Part shown: positions 1 through 15,000 of the stretch, one piece after another
Layout: each line of letters starts with the position of its first letter
Numbering within the stretch: position 1 is the stretch's first letter
Assembly: GCA_033063855.1 (NCBI GenBank)
Contig: CP093829.1
Coordinates: 11,666,243-11,730,242, forward strand
Length of the DNA: 64,000 nt
Direction of reading: 5' to 3'
Source of the DNA: Smittia aterrima
Lineage: Eukaryota > Arthropoda > Insecta > Diptera > Chironomidae
Translations under genes and position numbers: made by a program
Notes under the pieces: generated by a model
Seen by the model: only the letters and a program-made list of their open reading frames with translations
What the model was told of the DNA's origin: nothing
Database searches by the model: none

Positions 1-3000
1 GACTCTTTATTATTACTGTGCCTCGACTCGCTCGAAGCACAATGTCCATTGCCACTGACCGCTGACCGCGAAAAAAAATATCCGCAAATCTGAGTGGATG
101 AGAGACGGTTGTGCAAATAATAAATAATCGACATGCTAAATTTGCCAAGAAGTTCATGTCGCGTTTTTCTTCTCTCCCCGCTTCATTGCAAGCCTCGTCA
201 ATTATGTGTTTTACAATGTATTAAAATAGCGAAATTAGTTAATCCACGACCGACATGAGAAAAGTAATTTCGAGCAGCGGCTACCCGCCAATCACGTCGA
301 TGATTTATTTACAACTCCGCTTCGGCGAGTATGGATTTCTCATCTGGTAGCAAATTGCAACGGAGCGATTTAATTTCCCATCGTCAATGCAACAATGTCG
401 ATCGCGAGATGATCCAGCGATGATTCGTTTGCATACTCAACATCAGTCTTCGCTCGACTTAAGCGCATCTGGCACGCCAAGACGACAATAACTTTTAATT
501 GAAATGCTTGTACTTAAGTCTTTAGTCATCGAACAAATCGCTTCGTTCTCGAGCGTCACGAGAACTGACGAGAGAAATTATAATGAGAAGTAAGCTGACT
601 AAGAGTCCTAGATCCGTCATCACAAAGCGGAGAAGATCATGACGCTCAGAGGAGGAAATTTAATGAGTAAGAACGAAAATAAAGCTCACTTAATCGAGTG
701 AATTGAGTCGTCGTTGGTGTCATTGATCGGCCTGAAGAGTCTTCTCGAGATTTTCTGAATGAGTTGTTGCAACCAACTCTGAGATCAAACTATGCGGAAA
801 TCACATGAATCTCCTCGAGTCAAGAGAGTCTCGCGTGAAATGAAAACAATCGATCGAATGACTGTCGTAAAAATAGCGAGACGTTTGAATCGATGGGAAA
901 CAATTGGCGAAAAAAAAGATTTAGAAAATCAATCAAAATTATCGCCCGCCAATGTTGCGTAAGTTTTTTAATTAACTACTTTCGATCGAGCTTTTGTCTC
1001 TTTGCCGTGTTGTTTTTTTACGGCTGACGATTGCACAATGACTCGATTTCAGCTGCAATTGGATGTATGGTTGGTTGAGTCTTGGCGTGATTTGCGACTT
1101 TTTTCACCAACAAAAGGGAGAGGACAGCAATCGACGATTACACAAGTTTGACTAACGCCCGCAACAAATTTGCTTCACGTAACGAAACATATCGGAAAGC
1201 TTAAAAGCTTTTCAGCTTTGACGTGATCATAAAATATGCAATTCGCTTTGAGCGTCATCAGAGTCTCGATTCGAGACAGAGAAAGAAATGTGAAAAAGTC
1301 AAGCGAGAGGCTGTAAAAAGAGATTTGAGGTGAAGTGCAAGACAAGACGTCAGAGCAATAAAAGTCCAATAAATATTAAAAGTGAAAAGCTCATTAAAAA
1401 TGACAAAAATTTCAAACTGCATCGAATCAAAGTGGAGCTCGACTTGAGCTGCTCGAGGAAAAGAGAAAATAGACGTTGGAGTTGCACAACCAGCTCTCTT
1501 AATGGCCAATGTCGACTCTTTGATTTGATTTGGTTTCAAAGCGGAGAAAAAAACCACAAAATTGCATTTGCGCAAACAACAATCGCGAAAACTTGATTTT
1601 CATTGTTTCTGATCGTTCACAAATTTAGACATCAACGACATTCTCTATGCAATAGCTAAACATTCAGTTTTGTGTGTTATTCTCTCATGGGCAATTTGCT
1701 GCCGACGAAAATTAAACAGCACGAAGAGCATCAAACGGAAACTCCGACAAAACAGTGAAAACGGGAAATTGTTCACTTCTGCTTTTTATTTTTCCTACAC
1801 TCGCTCGCTACTAGGCTCGACAATGTGTTGCGCTCTATTATGCTAAATAGATCGTTCACCTGATGAAATTTTTTATTTAGAACTGTGAACTGTGCGAGTG
1901 ACGATTATTAGACCGATTGGGGGAGGAGAGAGACGGAAGAAACGAGTACAGAGCGCACTGAACACACAAATGCCATTAAAAACGCGCTTTTCTCTTGATT
2001 AATGGCTTTTTTTATGGTCGCTATTTTTAACGTGTGCAAGTCTTTCTTTCTCTTCTCATTCGAATCGGACAATAATGCTTTTTTCGGTTTGATGTGAAAT
2101 TTGGAGCTTAAAATGTAAATGAACAGTTAATCACCAGCTCGATATTTACTCGGGGAGCTCGTTCTTCGACGACTACCAGTTTAAGCTAAAGAAATAACTC
2201 AGATGCTGCTGGTTTTTGGCATAGAAAGAGTGCGAAAGATCCACAACGAACATGGGCGATTGAATTCAATGGGAGACGTGTTTGAAGTGGAAATTTGTGT
2301 TTCTAGAATTGAACGAAAGTTCGAGATTGCAATCACACGACTTTCTTCTGCTGACATTTGAGAATTCATCCGGACAGGTTTGGAGCTATCACATTCAATC
2401 TCAAAGCTTTCACGCCTATCCTAATTTGCCTATTTCTTTCAATCATTCCCGATTAGAATCAGTGATGTAGAAGCGTCCAATTCATTTGCCAAAACTATCG
2501 CTTGTAAATCTGCAAAATGTTTTCTGTGCGAGCAGCGAATAAAAATGTTGTCACTTTAACTCTTAACCCAAATTTCAATTTGGCGATTTGTTAATCTAAT
2601 CTCTGTGGTGGTTGCGAGGCCTTCGACCGCCAAATCAATTAATTAAAAATTGTTTCATTCCAAACGCGGCCTTTAGCGCGCAAGAAAATTATTCACGAAA
2701 ATTTCCAGTTTGGCTGCTCTCACTCAACAAGCGATTTTCTAATTTAATTAGAAGAAAACGAATTGAATGAGCACACTCGATGTTTTCGAGTTCTACTTTG
2801 GTGATCATCAACGTTTCTCAACGACATGGAGCGGTTGTCAGTCAGTCAAGCACGCAGGATGTGGAGGAGAAGAAGACGAAAAGAGTTTCTCGCACTTTTT
2901 CTTTCGAAGTTCCGCGTGGCGATTTCTCACTCTATTAACCACGAAATTAAGAATGAAAACGGTTTGCTCGCTCGTGATGTTTGATGCGTCATGCGAGGCG

Positions 3001-6000
3001 AGTAAAAAGAAAACATCGTCAAAATCTAAATGATGTCGAAATTAATGAGGCAATCGTCGATACGAACTTTTCACGAATGTTTATAAACATTTTGCAATCG
3101 GTCGATGAAATAACATTTTTTTTGTCGCTTTCTGCCAGCTTTTATTTTCCTCATTCGCCGTTTTTATTTATGAGAAACTTCAATCTTCTCATTCCCCGAA
3201 GCACCTCCGTTCTGTTTTTGCTTCTGATGTCCCAACCGATGACGAGATCAAATCTTTTTCTCGCTCTCGACTCACTTAATTCCTCATCTTAACCCCGAAT
3301 AGATTTTTTTTTAGAAATCGCGAGTGTCTCGAAATATTAGAGTCAGCTCAAGTTGACTTCATGTTGATACTTAAGATCAAACTTATCATATCAAATGCGA
3401 TCTAGAACTTGTTCTCGTTGAAACAAAAACGAAGGTTTCGTTACATCTCGAAACAAAACGACGAAGACAACAGAACAAAAACGAGAAAATTTTAAGGTTT
3501 AATGAACCTCTCACTCACTCTCCTCCACCTTCTAAAATATTTCTTTCTCATCCACTGCTTTCGACTTCATTCTCAAACATTTAACAAAATAATTTATTAC
3601 AAAAACAAAACGTCGATTGTAGTTGCCTCGAGAGTTCAACTGTAAACGATTTCTATTGCCAAAAAATAAATTCGACTTTGCATGATGAATGGGTTCATCA
3701 AGACTGGGTCACATCCGAGGCTTGACCCTTTTCGTGTCGGCTGAATTGTTCTGATTCCTCTTCCATACACGAAATGTCATTCCGTCTGAGCACAATGAGA
3801 GGAAGAAATGAAGAGAAATGAATATCATTAAAACGATAAATAATGCATGAGGTAGCCGAACGAGCTCTTCACATAATAAAGCCTTGACATCGTTCGTTGA
3901 ACTGGATGTGGCAGTGAAATTTCCAACTAAAAGTTAGTTATAGCTTCAGCCTTAAGTAGCCGCTGCGAGTAAATAAAAACAAGACACTCTTTATGTGTTT
4001 TTTTTTTCTTTTTGAGCTCATGAAATTATTTCCATATTGAGAAGAAGCCTTCGATATCATCGATTCGCTTCGTCTCGCTTTCAATATTTGCGCAATGTGC
4101 AAGCAGGTCGAAAGCGTCTGGAGATCAAATATTTAACTTTAAACTTCTCCAATTGAATTCTTCGTGATTGCGCATGAATTGTATTGAGAATCAGATCGCA
4201 GCACACTTGTCTGAGAGAAGCATAAAAAGTTTTCCCTTTTGAAGACGTTTGTAAACAACGAAGCGATGTTTGTCTCAATGCATCTTTATGCAGGCAGCAG
4301 GCAAAAAAAAGTTTATTTTTGTGCTCGAGACAAAGAACCTGAAAGACGAGTTGCCCATTTTCCTATCCATAATTTAGTTTTCTTCACTCTCTCATTCGCT
4401 TTATGCTTCTCGCTTATATTTTCATCCACTTTCCGTGCTTCATCTGGCTGTGAACCAATTATTGTCTTCTATACCTCGAACGCAAGATGGAAAGAAACGA
4501 GTTTCATCGTGTCTCCTTCGTCTCTCCATCCTCTCCCTCATCTGCGATGCACTTGGTTTGTCTTCTAAGAAACGAGAAGAAAGATTATGCATTTTTCATG
4601 TGTTGAGATGGCGCAGTGCTTCAAGACCGTTGTTGATTTTTCTATGGAGATTCATCTCCTTGAGGTTTCAACGTTCTGATTAATCTTAGCAAGAGCAAAG
4701 AAGAAGTTTACGATCTAATCGTTAATTAATAGTTTTTTTTCTACGAACCGATTGCGGTTCAAGATGGGATAAAAAGAGTCAGAGAAAGACGACTTGTTGT
4801 GGTTGATTATTAGTGCTATTGACATAGATCTTGAAAGGGGATATGAATACGAATGAAGGAAAACCTTAGTTGCGTGTTGTGTCTTACTTCTTCTTTTAGA
4901 AAGAAGCAACATTGCAAGTCTGAAGACACGACAGGGCGTTGAAGAGAGATTCTGGGCGAGACGCAATAGAAACTTCAAACCTTGTTGCTTTCCAAAAAAG
5001 GCAAAGAACGAGAGAGTCGCGTAAGTGTCTCTGTGGAGAAATTGTGAATAGAATCGCGAAACGAGTTCAATATTGCGCGCGTGGTTTCTTTTCTCTTAGC
5101 TCTGCTTTTGTTTGATTGATGAAATTGGGTCAAATAACAACCCAAGCTCTGCTCTCCCTCAAACCGACAATAGATCATCGCTCGTCGAGTGGAAAAAGTC
5201 ACTTTATGAACGAGAAATTTTCTCTAATTTATTTATTTTTGGTGCCGTGCCACAATATTTCCTCCCGATGATGTTTTATTTTTGGCGATTGAATATCGAA
5301 GGAGAACATGAATATCGTTTCATCTCATCGCGGGGTCGAGTGAGGAAGAAGAAGAAAATAAATCGGTCATCAATGATTGTTTATGAGCCAAGGCGGAAAG
5401 CGGTGCGATCGAGCGTTCGGGGGAGTTCTGTGTCGAGCCATAAAAGCAAGCACAAATCATATGTTGCAATCAGCGATCTGACCAGACGGTTGAAGAAACT
5501 TTGCGTATCTTTATTGAAATCACTTTACTGAAAAAAAAAGTTGTTTTTCTTTCTTTCCTTTGCCGCTCGCATTCAGTCGAGTTTTACGACCGCTCCGCCA
5601 TCATTTGGAACAAAGCGCTTTGCTCTTATTCTTGATTGAACTTAATTTAACGACACCGTAACTACTGCTTAACGATGATTGCAAGCGAGTGTAATAGAAG
5701 AGTGAATAATAGGCCTCAATTATTAATTTATTGTCGCATGCTAATGTCACACATCGACTTCAATGCGTAGAGAGAGAGATTGACGATTTAATACGCGAAT
5801 CAGATTATTTATGGGCAGTGTCGGGAAAGAATTGAGTTTGGCGCAGGTCAGTGTTATGATTTCTTTCGCTGAGTTTGTTGTTTGATTGCCAGCAGTAACA
5901 TTAGCTTTTTAGGCCTTCTGGTCTTAATTTGGGCATAAATTCGTTTCCTACACAGAGTCAATGACGGTTACGTTTACAATTCACGCTCAAATCAATAAAT

Positions 6001-9000
6001 ATTATTAAAACATTATTAAGCTTATGATGTCCGTGAAGCTCAGACTTCATTAGACGACCATTCACACCCGACCTTCTCGTGCGGGTAGGAAGGCAGCTGG
6101 AGAGAAATTATCAATTCGCTAATGATCATGGTGAAATTTATCATTCGAAGCCCAACATTTCTTCTCCTCCTTCTTGGTCTTTTCGTGCAGCGATGGCAAT
6201 GCGGATCGCGATAAAAACGATCATAAATTTTTATTTTCTCGCGAAACAATTAATAATCGAGAAATGACTTTCAGCGTACACCTCGGTTGTTGGATTTTTA
6301 TTGAAGATGGTTCCGATTGTGTATCTATCGTTAATAGCAATCAATCAAACCGTCGATTAATTATACTTTTGCCTTTCCCCCTAAAAGAAATCGACATTAT
6401 ATTGAAATTAAACGAAAACAAGCAAAACTTTCATTTGAAACTTGTCGAGTGTGTTGTCGAGGGTTCCGATTTGCGACAAGCAAACCATCTGTTGTTCCGT
6501 GGATTGACTACTTAGCCTCTCATATCTTTAGTATCAATGAAAGCGAAACAAATATCGATTGAAGCTACAATCAGCTCGATTTATCTTCCGAAACAACGAG
6601 TTTCCGCTTTTATCGCCTTTTTCTTTTCCTTTTCGACAACTCTGCGTATTCGCTGATCTTTTACGAGCCACCAGACTATCACGATGTCAATTTTAATCAA
6701 GCTGAACACTGCTATAAAAATGTTTTGTGTTTTACTTGGCGGAAACGCTTATGGGAATCCTTTGGAAATTCTGATTGCGTAACTTTCTGAGCAGCAACAA
6801 AATGTTAATCACAAGCTCGACTTGCTCGTCTCTTAGCCGAATCAATTATTCAACCAAGTCACGGGAAGGTAGCAACGGAATGTTTAGAATCTAAATCGAG
6901 GGACGGAATTACATTGTGGAACAAGTAAAAAGTTCGTTAGGCAATGGGAGAGTTCTCCCAAAAAGAAAAATATTTCAAAAATTGTTTTCCAATAAATTAA
7001 TTGGCTTTTGTTTGACTTTTTACTTTTCTGTGGGATCGAGTTGAAGTTTATTTTTCTTTTATTTATTTTTGCATGTTTGCTGCCTTTTTCGAGGAAGCTT
7101 GAAAGCAAATGAATTAAAAGGGAGTTAGACAACGACATTCGATATCCTCAATTATGATGATTGCACAAGTCTCTTGTCGAGATATTAGAATTCAGTAGTT
7201 TCCCTCTATTCAGGATTGTTTGCTTTGGCATGAAGTTCGACGAGAAATGTTTCAGATGCTAAGGCAAATGTTAATGGAATTCAGTCGGAAGAATTGAATT
7301 TGTTATTCTCAGAAGTTTGCAAGATTAAAGTTTGGGACTGGGTCGAGTTGAGTTGCTTGTAATGCTTCCAAATACGTCTCGAACCATAGCGGAGCTTTAT
7401 CGTTCTCCCATCAATTTAAATGATAATTAAACGAACAGCTTACGGAAGGCTCCCGTCGATTCAAGCGGTGATTTGCAGTACGAAAAAAATTAAAAACTTA
7501 ATTAGGGTTATTCGAAGAAACTTGAGACTTCCTTTAGCCACTCGTCTGTAAAGAGTTATTTTTCGTGCAGTCATAAAGCTGCTGACGCGATTCGAATCTG
7601 AATTTTGTGATTTAGTTTGGTTTAACGGAGAGTGAGGAAGAAATTGACTTTGTTCGCGCGCATCAATAAAATTTAATTTTATTATCATGTTTCTGATTTC
7701 TTTTACGAGAAATAAAACGCCAAACAGAGAAATCTCTTCGCGCGCTTCAAATTAATCCATAAATTTGTCAACAGACCTTCTATCGCAGCCGTCATAAATT
7801 CCACGACGCAAGTTAATTGATTTCGATACCGAAACGCAGTTTTTTCCTGAACTAAATAGAAATTTTTATCGGTGCCATTCGATTCTGTAATTCTCGGATT
7901 ATTTGCTTGGTGTCGAATGGAAATTTTCGTCGATCAATATTTACGAAGGCAAAATTTACCTTTAACAAAGTAAAGTAATTAATTTTTCCTTTTTATTGCT
8001 AGTGACCACAATGCACTATCACATCAAGCAACGGTGCATTTTCATGCAATTAAAAAATAATATTTTCGTGTTTTTCAAGTCGAGGAAGCAGATTGAATAA
8101 CACACACTCAAAATTTTTATTGCACATAAAAGTCGAGCGGCTGTGATTTCGCAAACAAGAAAAAAAAATGTCCATTGACTCATATAGAGGCCGCAGCTGA
8201 AGTGAAATCAAAATTTATTGCGGATCACATTGAATGAGAGATAAGTGTGGAAATGTCTGGTTCAAAGTTTTCTCGTTCCCTGCTACAACTGTTGTTTGCT
8301 GTGTTCAATGACCGTAGTGCACATGCTGAACATATATTCGCGATTGTCTTTTGTTCCCTTTCTCATCGCCATGTCGCAACTTTGTTTCGCGTTTAAATTG
8401 AGAGTCGAAAAATGTGTCGATTACTTCGGAACTTCACTTGATTTTACCGTCCGCTGAAAAACAATGAAGCTCGGGATCTGTTCCGTAGCACTCCCCTTAG
8501 ATAATTAACGATGATATCAACTAAACGACCCAAGACCTACTTTCGCATGTGTCACTGACACAGTTCTAACGTTACTCAATAAACTCTCTTTCTCGCTCTC
8601 TTGTGCTATGATTGTTAGACGACGCTAGTGCAGCAGCAGCTTAAATCTCACTGAGACTTTATATATGTGCGCGCTGTAAAAATAGATTTCTGCATAATTA
8701 TCGTGTCTTTATGCGCTGCACTTCGCTTCGAGAGCGATTGTTGTGTAATTTAAATGCATTGGCGAACTGCTGTGCCGCGATAGACATCGAGAAGAGGAAA
8801 AAATAAATAAGAAACTTTATATTCTTAAAGTTCTCCTGCCATGAGAGTAAGCCTTTCCACCCGTCCGCAATTATCCGCTGAAAATTGTGCATTGAATTGC
8901 CAATAATTCACCCAATAAGAATGCAAAATAAAACTCGCTGAATGAATTCTAATTTATAATCCATTTCGAATAAGCTGCTCTACACGTAGCTCGTATGGAA

Positions 9001-12000
9001 TGTGTTTCTTCCATCGCTGAATCGCCATCGCCACTGAACAAAGGATCAGAGACTTGTTAGACGAGTAAGATCATTTGGCAAACTTTGCTGTAGCTGAATG
9101 AGAATATTACGAGAAGAAGAGAAGAGAATTGATCTTCGGCTGGTCTATTAAAGTCACGATTAGCATTAGACAGGGCTCGGAGTGGAGATCGATTCTTCTG
9201 TCGAAGACAACACGATGTTTAACTCTAACTCCTGAACAACTTATTTCAATTGCTTTGCGGAATAATAATTTTCCTTTTCTGCTGTTGTGGATTGAACGAT
9301 TTTTACAGTTCATGGTCATTCGCCCTCTTGTCGAGCGACGTTGCGTAAGCAAACAAAAAGTGTTTCTTCTCGCCACTTCATCTGCGGATCATTAACTTAC
9401 TTGTGCGAGCGCTGACAACAAATGAACTTCCTCGCTTGTATTCAGAACTCCCAAGAGCGGTCGACATCATCCTCTATTCACTCGCTGTCTTTGTTTAATT
9501 GTTTTAAAATGCTTTAATGGAACAGAAGGAAAAAATATCGGATGACGCGTTTGAAAGAAAAAAACTTTTCAACGAGAGAGAGAGAAATATTTTATAATCG
9601 CGCCAGTAATGGAGTCCGAGATGCTCAGAAACATAATACACGATGGGATCGTATGATGATGATGATTATTATTTCTTCTCTCGACTCGCTCACTCTTTTG
9701 TGTGGCTAACATACTTCTGAGTGCTCCACGTGTTAATCAGACGCACTAATTTCATTGTCTATCAACTCTTTGTCCCCGAACTCACTCAGCCGATTATTGG
9801 AGCCAACATTGATCTAAATTAATGAAGCTAAGAGGATTTCACATGACGACGCTATCATTTGCACGAGCAATTATCAAATAGAAACTCAATCACATCGAGA
9901 TCGATTGATATTGACGAGCTCCATTAAGTCCAATGACTCATAATGGTTTCGCCTCAAATGTCGATCTTTGCGCAGGGGAGAAAGAAGAAGAGCAAACAAG
10001 AAATTTCCTGCTTTCCAAAACGAACTCGTGAGTCAACTGATGTGTGTGATTGGGTCAAGTTTCATTCTAGTCTGGCGATTTTGCATTTTTGTCGCTGGTC
10101 TTGATGCACAATTGAACTCCCTCAAACGAGGTTAATGAAAAACGTCTCCGACACCGCGAGAATCGTTAATAAAACGATGGCCACCGTATGAGAATATAAA
10201 TCAAGTAGAATGGAAGACGCGACGCGACTATCTCCGTTCTCAAATCTCTTTCTCAAAGCCTCGTAAAGGAAATGCCGAATGAAGAAATATGCGAAATGTT
10301 GGGTGAAACGTCGAGATAGCAACGAGCGGGTTCCATTAATCAATGATAGAAGTCTACATAATTACTCATCGTCGATTGAATCTTCAAAATAAACTCACAG
10401 GATGTGAATAAGAACGCCAAAGAAAAAGGCAAAACTTAAAACTTGATTTTTCTTGCCCAAAAACGTAACAACAGGTAGAGAGAGGGAGCAACGAGAACTC
10501 TTTTGTCGTTTTCTTTCAAAACAATCACATCACCAGGCGAAGCCAGTGGAAAGAAACACGGATACACTAAAATACAAAACTTCTTTTAAAGTTCCCATTC
10601 TCAGACGCACAACAAGCGAAATCGAAGGTTAAAGTCTGATGAGAAAGAAAATTTCTCTTGTTGACCGTGTAAACTCACGGCACATTACTTAACTCTATTC
10701 ACGTAAGCTATTAATGAACAGTAAAAATTTATTTTTAAATTCAGAGGGCAGAAGTCGAATCCATGCCCAGAATAAATAAAAATTATCTTGAGACTTTGAC
10801 AAAGTAGGCAAATGAGTCGTTTTTGAGTAGCAGCAGTTGGATATCTTAAGTTTTTTGTGCCAAGTGGGCATAAAGCGATGAAGTGGTTCTTGACTACAAA
10901 CGACTGACCGAACGAGAACTTTCGCAAATTCTCTTTTCCCTTCGCTTTGCTGTTTAATTTCCTGCTTTCGAGTAGAAAAACAGAAATGTCTTACCTCTCC
11001 GCGACGCCTTGTTATTCAAGTGCAGCTCATCGCCAAGTTGCGTAAAGCGGAACGAATGAAATAATGGAAATGTCGATGAATCGTTCTGCCACCCCTCCCT
11101 GCGAGCGATTATGAAATCGACTCGTTTAAAATGCATTTCTTAGAATGTTGCTGCACACCTCATTGCACAGAGAATCACTAGAATTAATTCTTCGGCGCAC
11201 TTAAGATGCCGTAGAACGATTCTTGAGAAGTTTCCATGCAGACATTGTTGTGCAAGCGATTGAAGCTTGACGATCTCAAGTCGTATTTCTCATGAAGAAG
11301 TTCCACTATCTGGAGTTTGATTTAATGCAACTTTGTGGCTTTTAGACAAACCAACTTCCATTTCTGGTCGCCTTTGCTAACATTAAACAGTTTTACTTAA
11401 CGTAAACATTTCGAGGAAATGTAGAAGTCGATGTCAGGTTGAAGTTTGAATCTTTCGCCTTTCCCAATAAATTTTAAACGAAACTGCTGCTGACGATAAT
11501 TCGACATGGCACATACTCGAGAACGAATAGCGCTTCTTATCTCATCTTTCTCGCTCAATTCTCGGGAGAAAGCAAATTAGTCTCAATTGTTTCTGACATT
11601 CAACATTTTTAATGCACTAATGCGAGATAAATTGAACATTAACCCGCAACATGCTGTCTGCTTTGAATGTTTCTTGAGGCCATAAATAAGTTTTCTGATT
11701 CGAGTTGGGTTTAAGGTTTCTCAACTTCTTTTTCGGCGGTGTTAGTTGCGGGAGATGTTTAGCATTTTAAAACATACAATTGAACACCAAAAATAAAACA
11801 CGAGAAGTGTTGGCTTCGAAGTTTAGCAGGGCGAGAGTCCAAAGTCACGTTCAAAGGTTTCTTTGGCAGTGATTTACGACTGCGAGAGAAAGGTTCACGT
11901 TAATCTTTAATGACAATTCGAAGGTTGTAAAGCAAGTCTTGCCAAAACAAAATAAAAACTCTTTGCTTTCAAAATCTTATGAGACTCTACCTGAGTCGCT

Positions 12001-15000
12001 CGCCCTAATCGCTCACCCTGCTTCGTCTTTCAATTCGAAAACCTTCACGTTTTCTAAAAATAATTTATTGCGTGTTGAACACATTTCTTTCTCTCGTCGA
12101 ATGCATCGGCACACACAAGTTCGTTGCATCGCAGAGGTTGAGAAAGAAGACTCGACGCTACCTGTTGAAGCGAACCCTGAATGCGCGTTTCTAAGTGTAG
12201 ATTAAATTGCGCAATTATTGGCAATTAGTTTCTGCTCGTAACGTCTTCTAATAGCAGTGCAAGAGTTGAATGAATTCAATTATCTCTCGTGCGAGATTCT
12301 CCCGTTGCACAAACTTCTTTTCACACTCTCCGAGGCAGTAAGATCATGAACTAAGCGCGCGATGCTAATTCAGATTCATTGCGCGTGTTTCGAGCGCATT
12401 TCTCTAATTGAAATTTATGTTCCACTAATTAATCATTGCGGTCGCTTAATGTCTTTAGTAAACTGTCTTAAAATTGCCCATGAGCCGGAGGGAAAGAGAG
12501 AGAGGAGACGAATAATCAGAACAAGCATGAGCTTTGTGCTCAGAGAAAGATCTCTAAACGAAACCCATTAATCCAAATTAAGCAAACGAAACCTCGACAA
12601 CATGAATTGGCGAAATCTGCAATCTTAATCATTCGTTTGCACGAGATCGACTCGATCTATCTATACGAGACACCACAAAAGATTTCGATTGCTTTATTAA
12701 ATAAATGTTGGCGGTGCCAATTTCTCGATTCAGCGAAGAAAAGAAAGAGAAACATGAAAACGGGGCTCGAGCGATGTATGCAAAAATCTGGGTTAGCGAG
12801 AGAGTATCATCAATCAAAATTTGTTTTCTCGAGATTCTTATCCCAGTTTCCTGGTGAGTGATCAGATGGTTCGCGGCTCTCACTTTCCATTTTGAATCGC
12901 ATGCTAATTCCACGCGTTTTAATTACCTCGACCTGACTTTTCTGTTTATAAATCTCCACATTCGCCTAGAAGCAATGAAAGGCGCTCGTTTATTTTCATT
13001 TAAATCGGGGTTAGACTCACTCTTTGCTTTTGAAGCATTAAAAGATTAAATTATCAGCTCCAGCCCGTGAGCAACGTGGCCTTCGTTGCTCATTCTAGAC
13101 TCTCGTCAGAATGATCGCGAGGTCCGAGATGATAAATCACAATTTTTATTTATCAGATGACGGTCGTTGAGTGCTTGGGCCTTCAAGCCTTCTTTCCGCT
13201 CCGTAACATCGATCCCACCCTCCTCTCGTCTACGTACAGCACAAATTGTGTTTATTATTAAATTGAAAGAATCACGACGATGATGATAAGTAAAGGCCGC
13301 TGTGACCTTAAGCCAAACGAGACGTTCGTCGAGTCATTGATGAAAAATCTTTGCTCAGTTGGAATTTCGCACGAGAATGCTGACCATTCATCAGATCTCT
13401 TTCGATCTTCGTCTCAACCACTTGACAAGCACTTTTTTTCTCTCACTGAGAGTGATCGCTATTATTTTTTGTTTTTGAAGATCGCGTAGCGACATCAACT
13501 GTACAAACAACGCATCTGGTGATTGTCGACAGTATTTCTGAGATTCTGTCGACACTAATCGCCGTTGCTTGAGTATGATGCGACGATAATTTCCTCGGAA
13601 AATCCAACGACGATGAATAATTTTTGTTTCGGGTTCGAGTGAATGTGAATGGGGCAGATGGAAAGAAAGCGAAAGTTTACTGCCTCGTTTATCATTCGCG
13701 CTCTCGCGATTATCAAAATAAACTAAAACAAATGACATTAATTCAGCTTCCGAGATGTCGGTCTCTTTCTCTTTCTTTATTGAAACGGCTGTGCACAAAG
13801 CGTTGACTCCATCTCATAAGTCATGTGACACAAAAGCGTCAACGTCGTGAGAGTTTACATTTAATTTTCACGGCATTAGACAGCCATGAGCTGCAGTATG
13901 TCATTAATAATGTTAAATAGAACATTTGACTCTTTTTCTGCGAATCCTTTGTCGAGTCAGTTTCTCCATCTCAAAATAGCTGAGCATGTCAACTTCTTGT
14001 TCTCGCTTCAACTTCAAGATTATAAATTTCTTTTCGACATAAAAAAAGTTGTCGGTGGGTTCATTGCACTTCAAAACGTCGTGTGAGTCGTTGCTTCCAA
14101 TCACTGACATGCATTGCTTTCAATTTTGCTGGCGAGTGTCGTCTGGTGCATCTTAAGAATTTGTTAACCTCCTGTCCTGTCATCGAAACTTCTTTAAACG
14201 ATGACAAATTTGAAATTTCTCGAAATGAGTTCTTCACGAAATGATCTCATTGTGATTCTTGGACCGTTCGCTTGCGTTCAAATGAAAGAGTGAACGAAAC
14301 CGTATACAGGGTCGTGACATAAACGACAGATGACATTGAACGAGAAAGCTGAGATTTTTTTCTTCTCTTCGCTCTTCTTTTAAATGAACGCTTTTCAAGC
14401 TTAATGGACGGTTCAATCTACGCAAATAATAGAGAACTATCTTGCAGAAACTTAATTCTTTTTGACATCTATCGCTTTAGTCATGTAGCCGTCGAATTGC
14501 TTTACTGAGAACCATTCGACGTCAAATTAACTTCATTTGACCTTTCGCTCTTCAATGGGAATAGAATCACAGTCGTCTCTTTAGACTTAGACATCGATGC
14601 TCTCATTGGATTAATGGATGATCATCAAGTGCTAGCACCCCACGCAAGCAACTTTTAAATTCTCACTCTTTAAATATATTATTCCGTTACACGAGCTCCC
14701 TTGAACCAGACGTCTCGACACTTCTCTTGTTCTCTCGCGAAAGAGACAAAGTGTTGCACAATAAATCATCATCAATAATTCCATGACAGTGATTTAGTTA
14801 TGAACAAATAAACCGGGGCGAAGAAACTTTTCTCTCTTGCGGTTTGTTTTTAAAATCAAGTACTTGTAGAAGAGGGAGGAGGAAAAGTCCATCAATAAAA
14901 GATTGATTGTTGCATAGATTACATAAAACTGCGGTTTTCACGCTCTCCACTCGGCGTTGAGTTGCCTTCGAGGCTAAATTTAAACATCGTCGAAGGAAAT

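Noticed and set aside
5112..5531. 139-codon plus-strand open frame
   Set aside because: No domain, no signal peptide and no splice partner; the length is within chance for this much sequence in six frames.
13391..13798. 135-codon minus-strand open frame
   Set aside because: Composition and lack of motifs or splice support suggest a chance frame.
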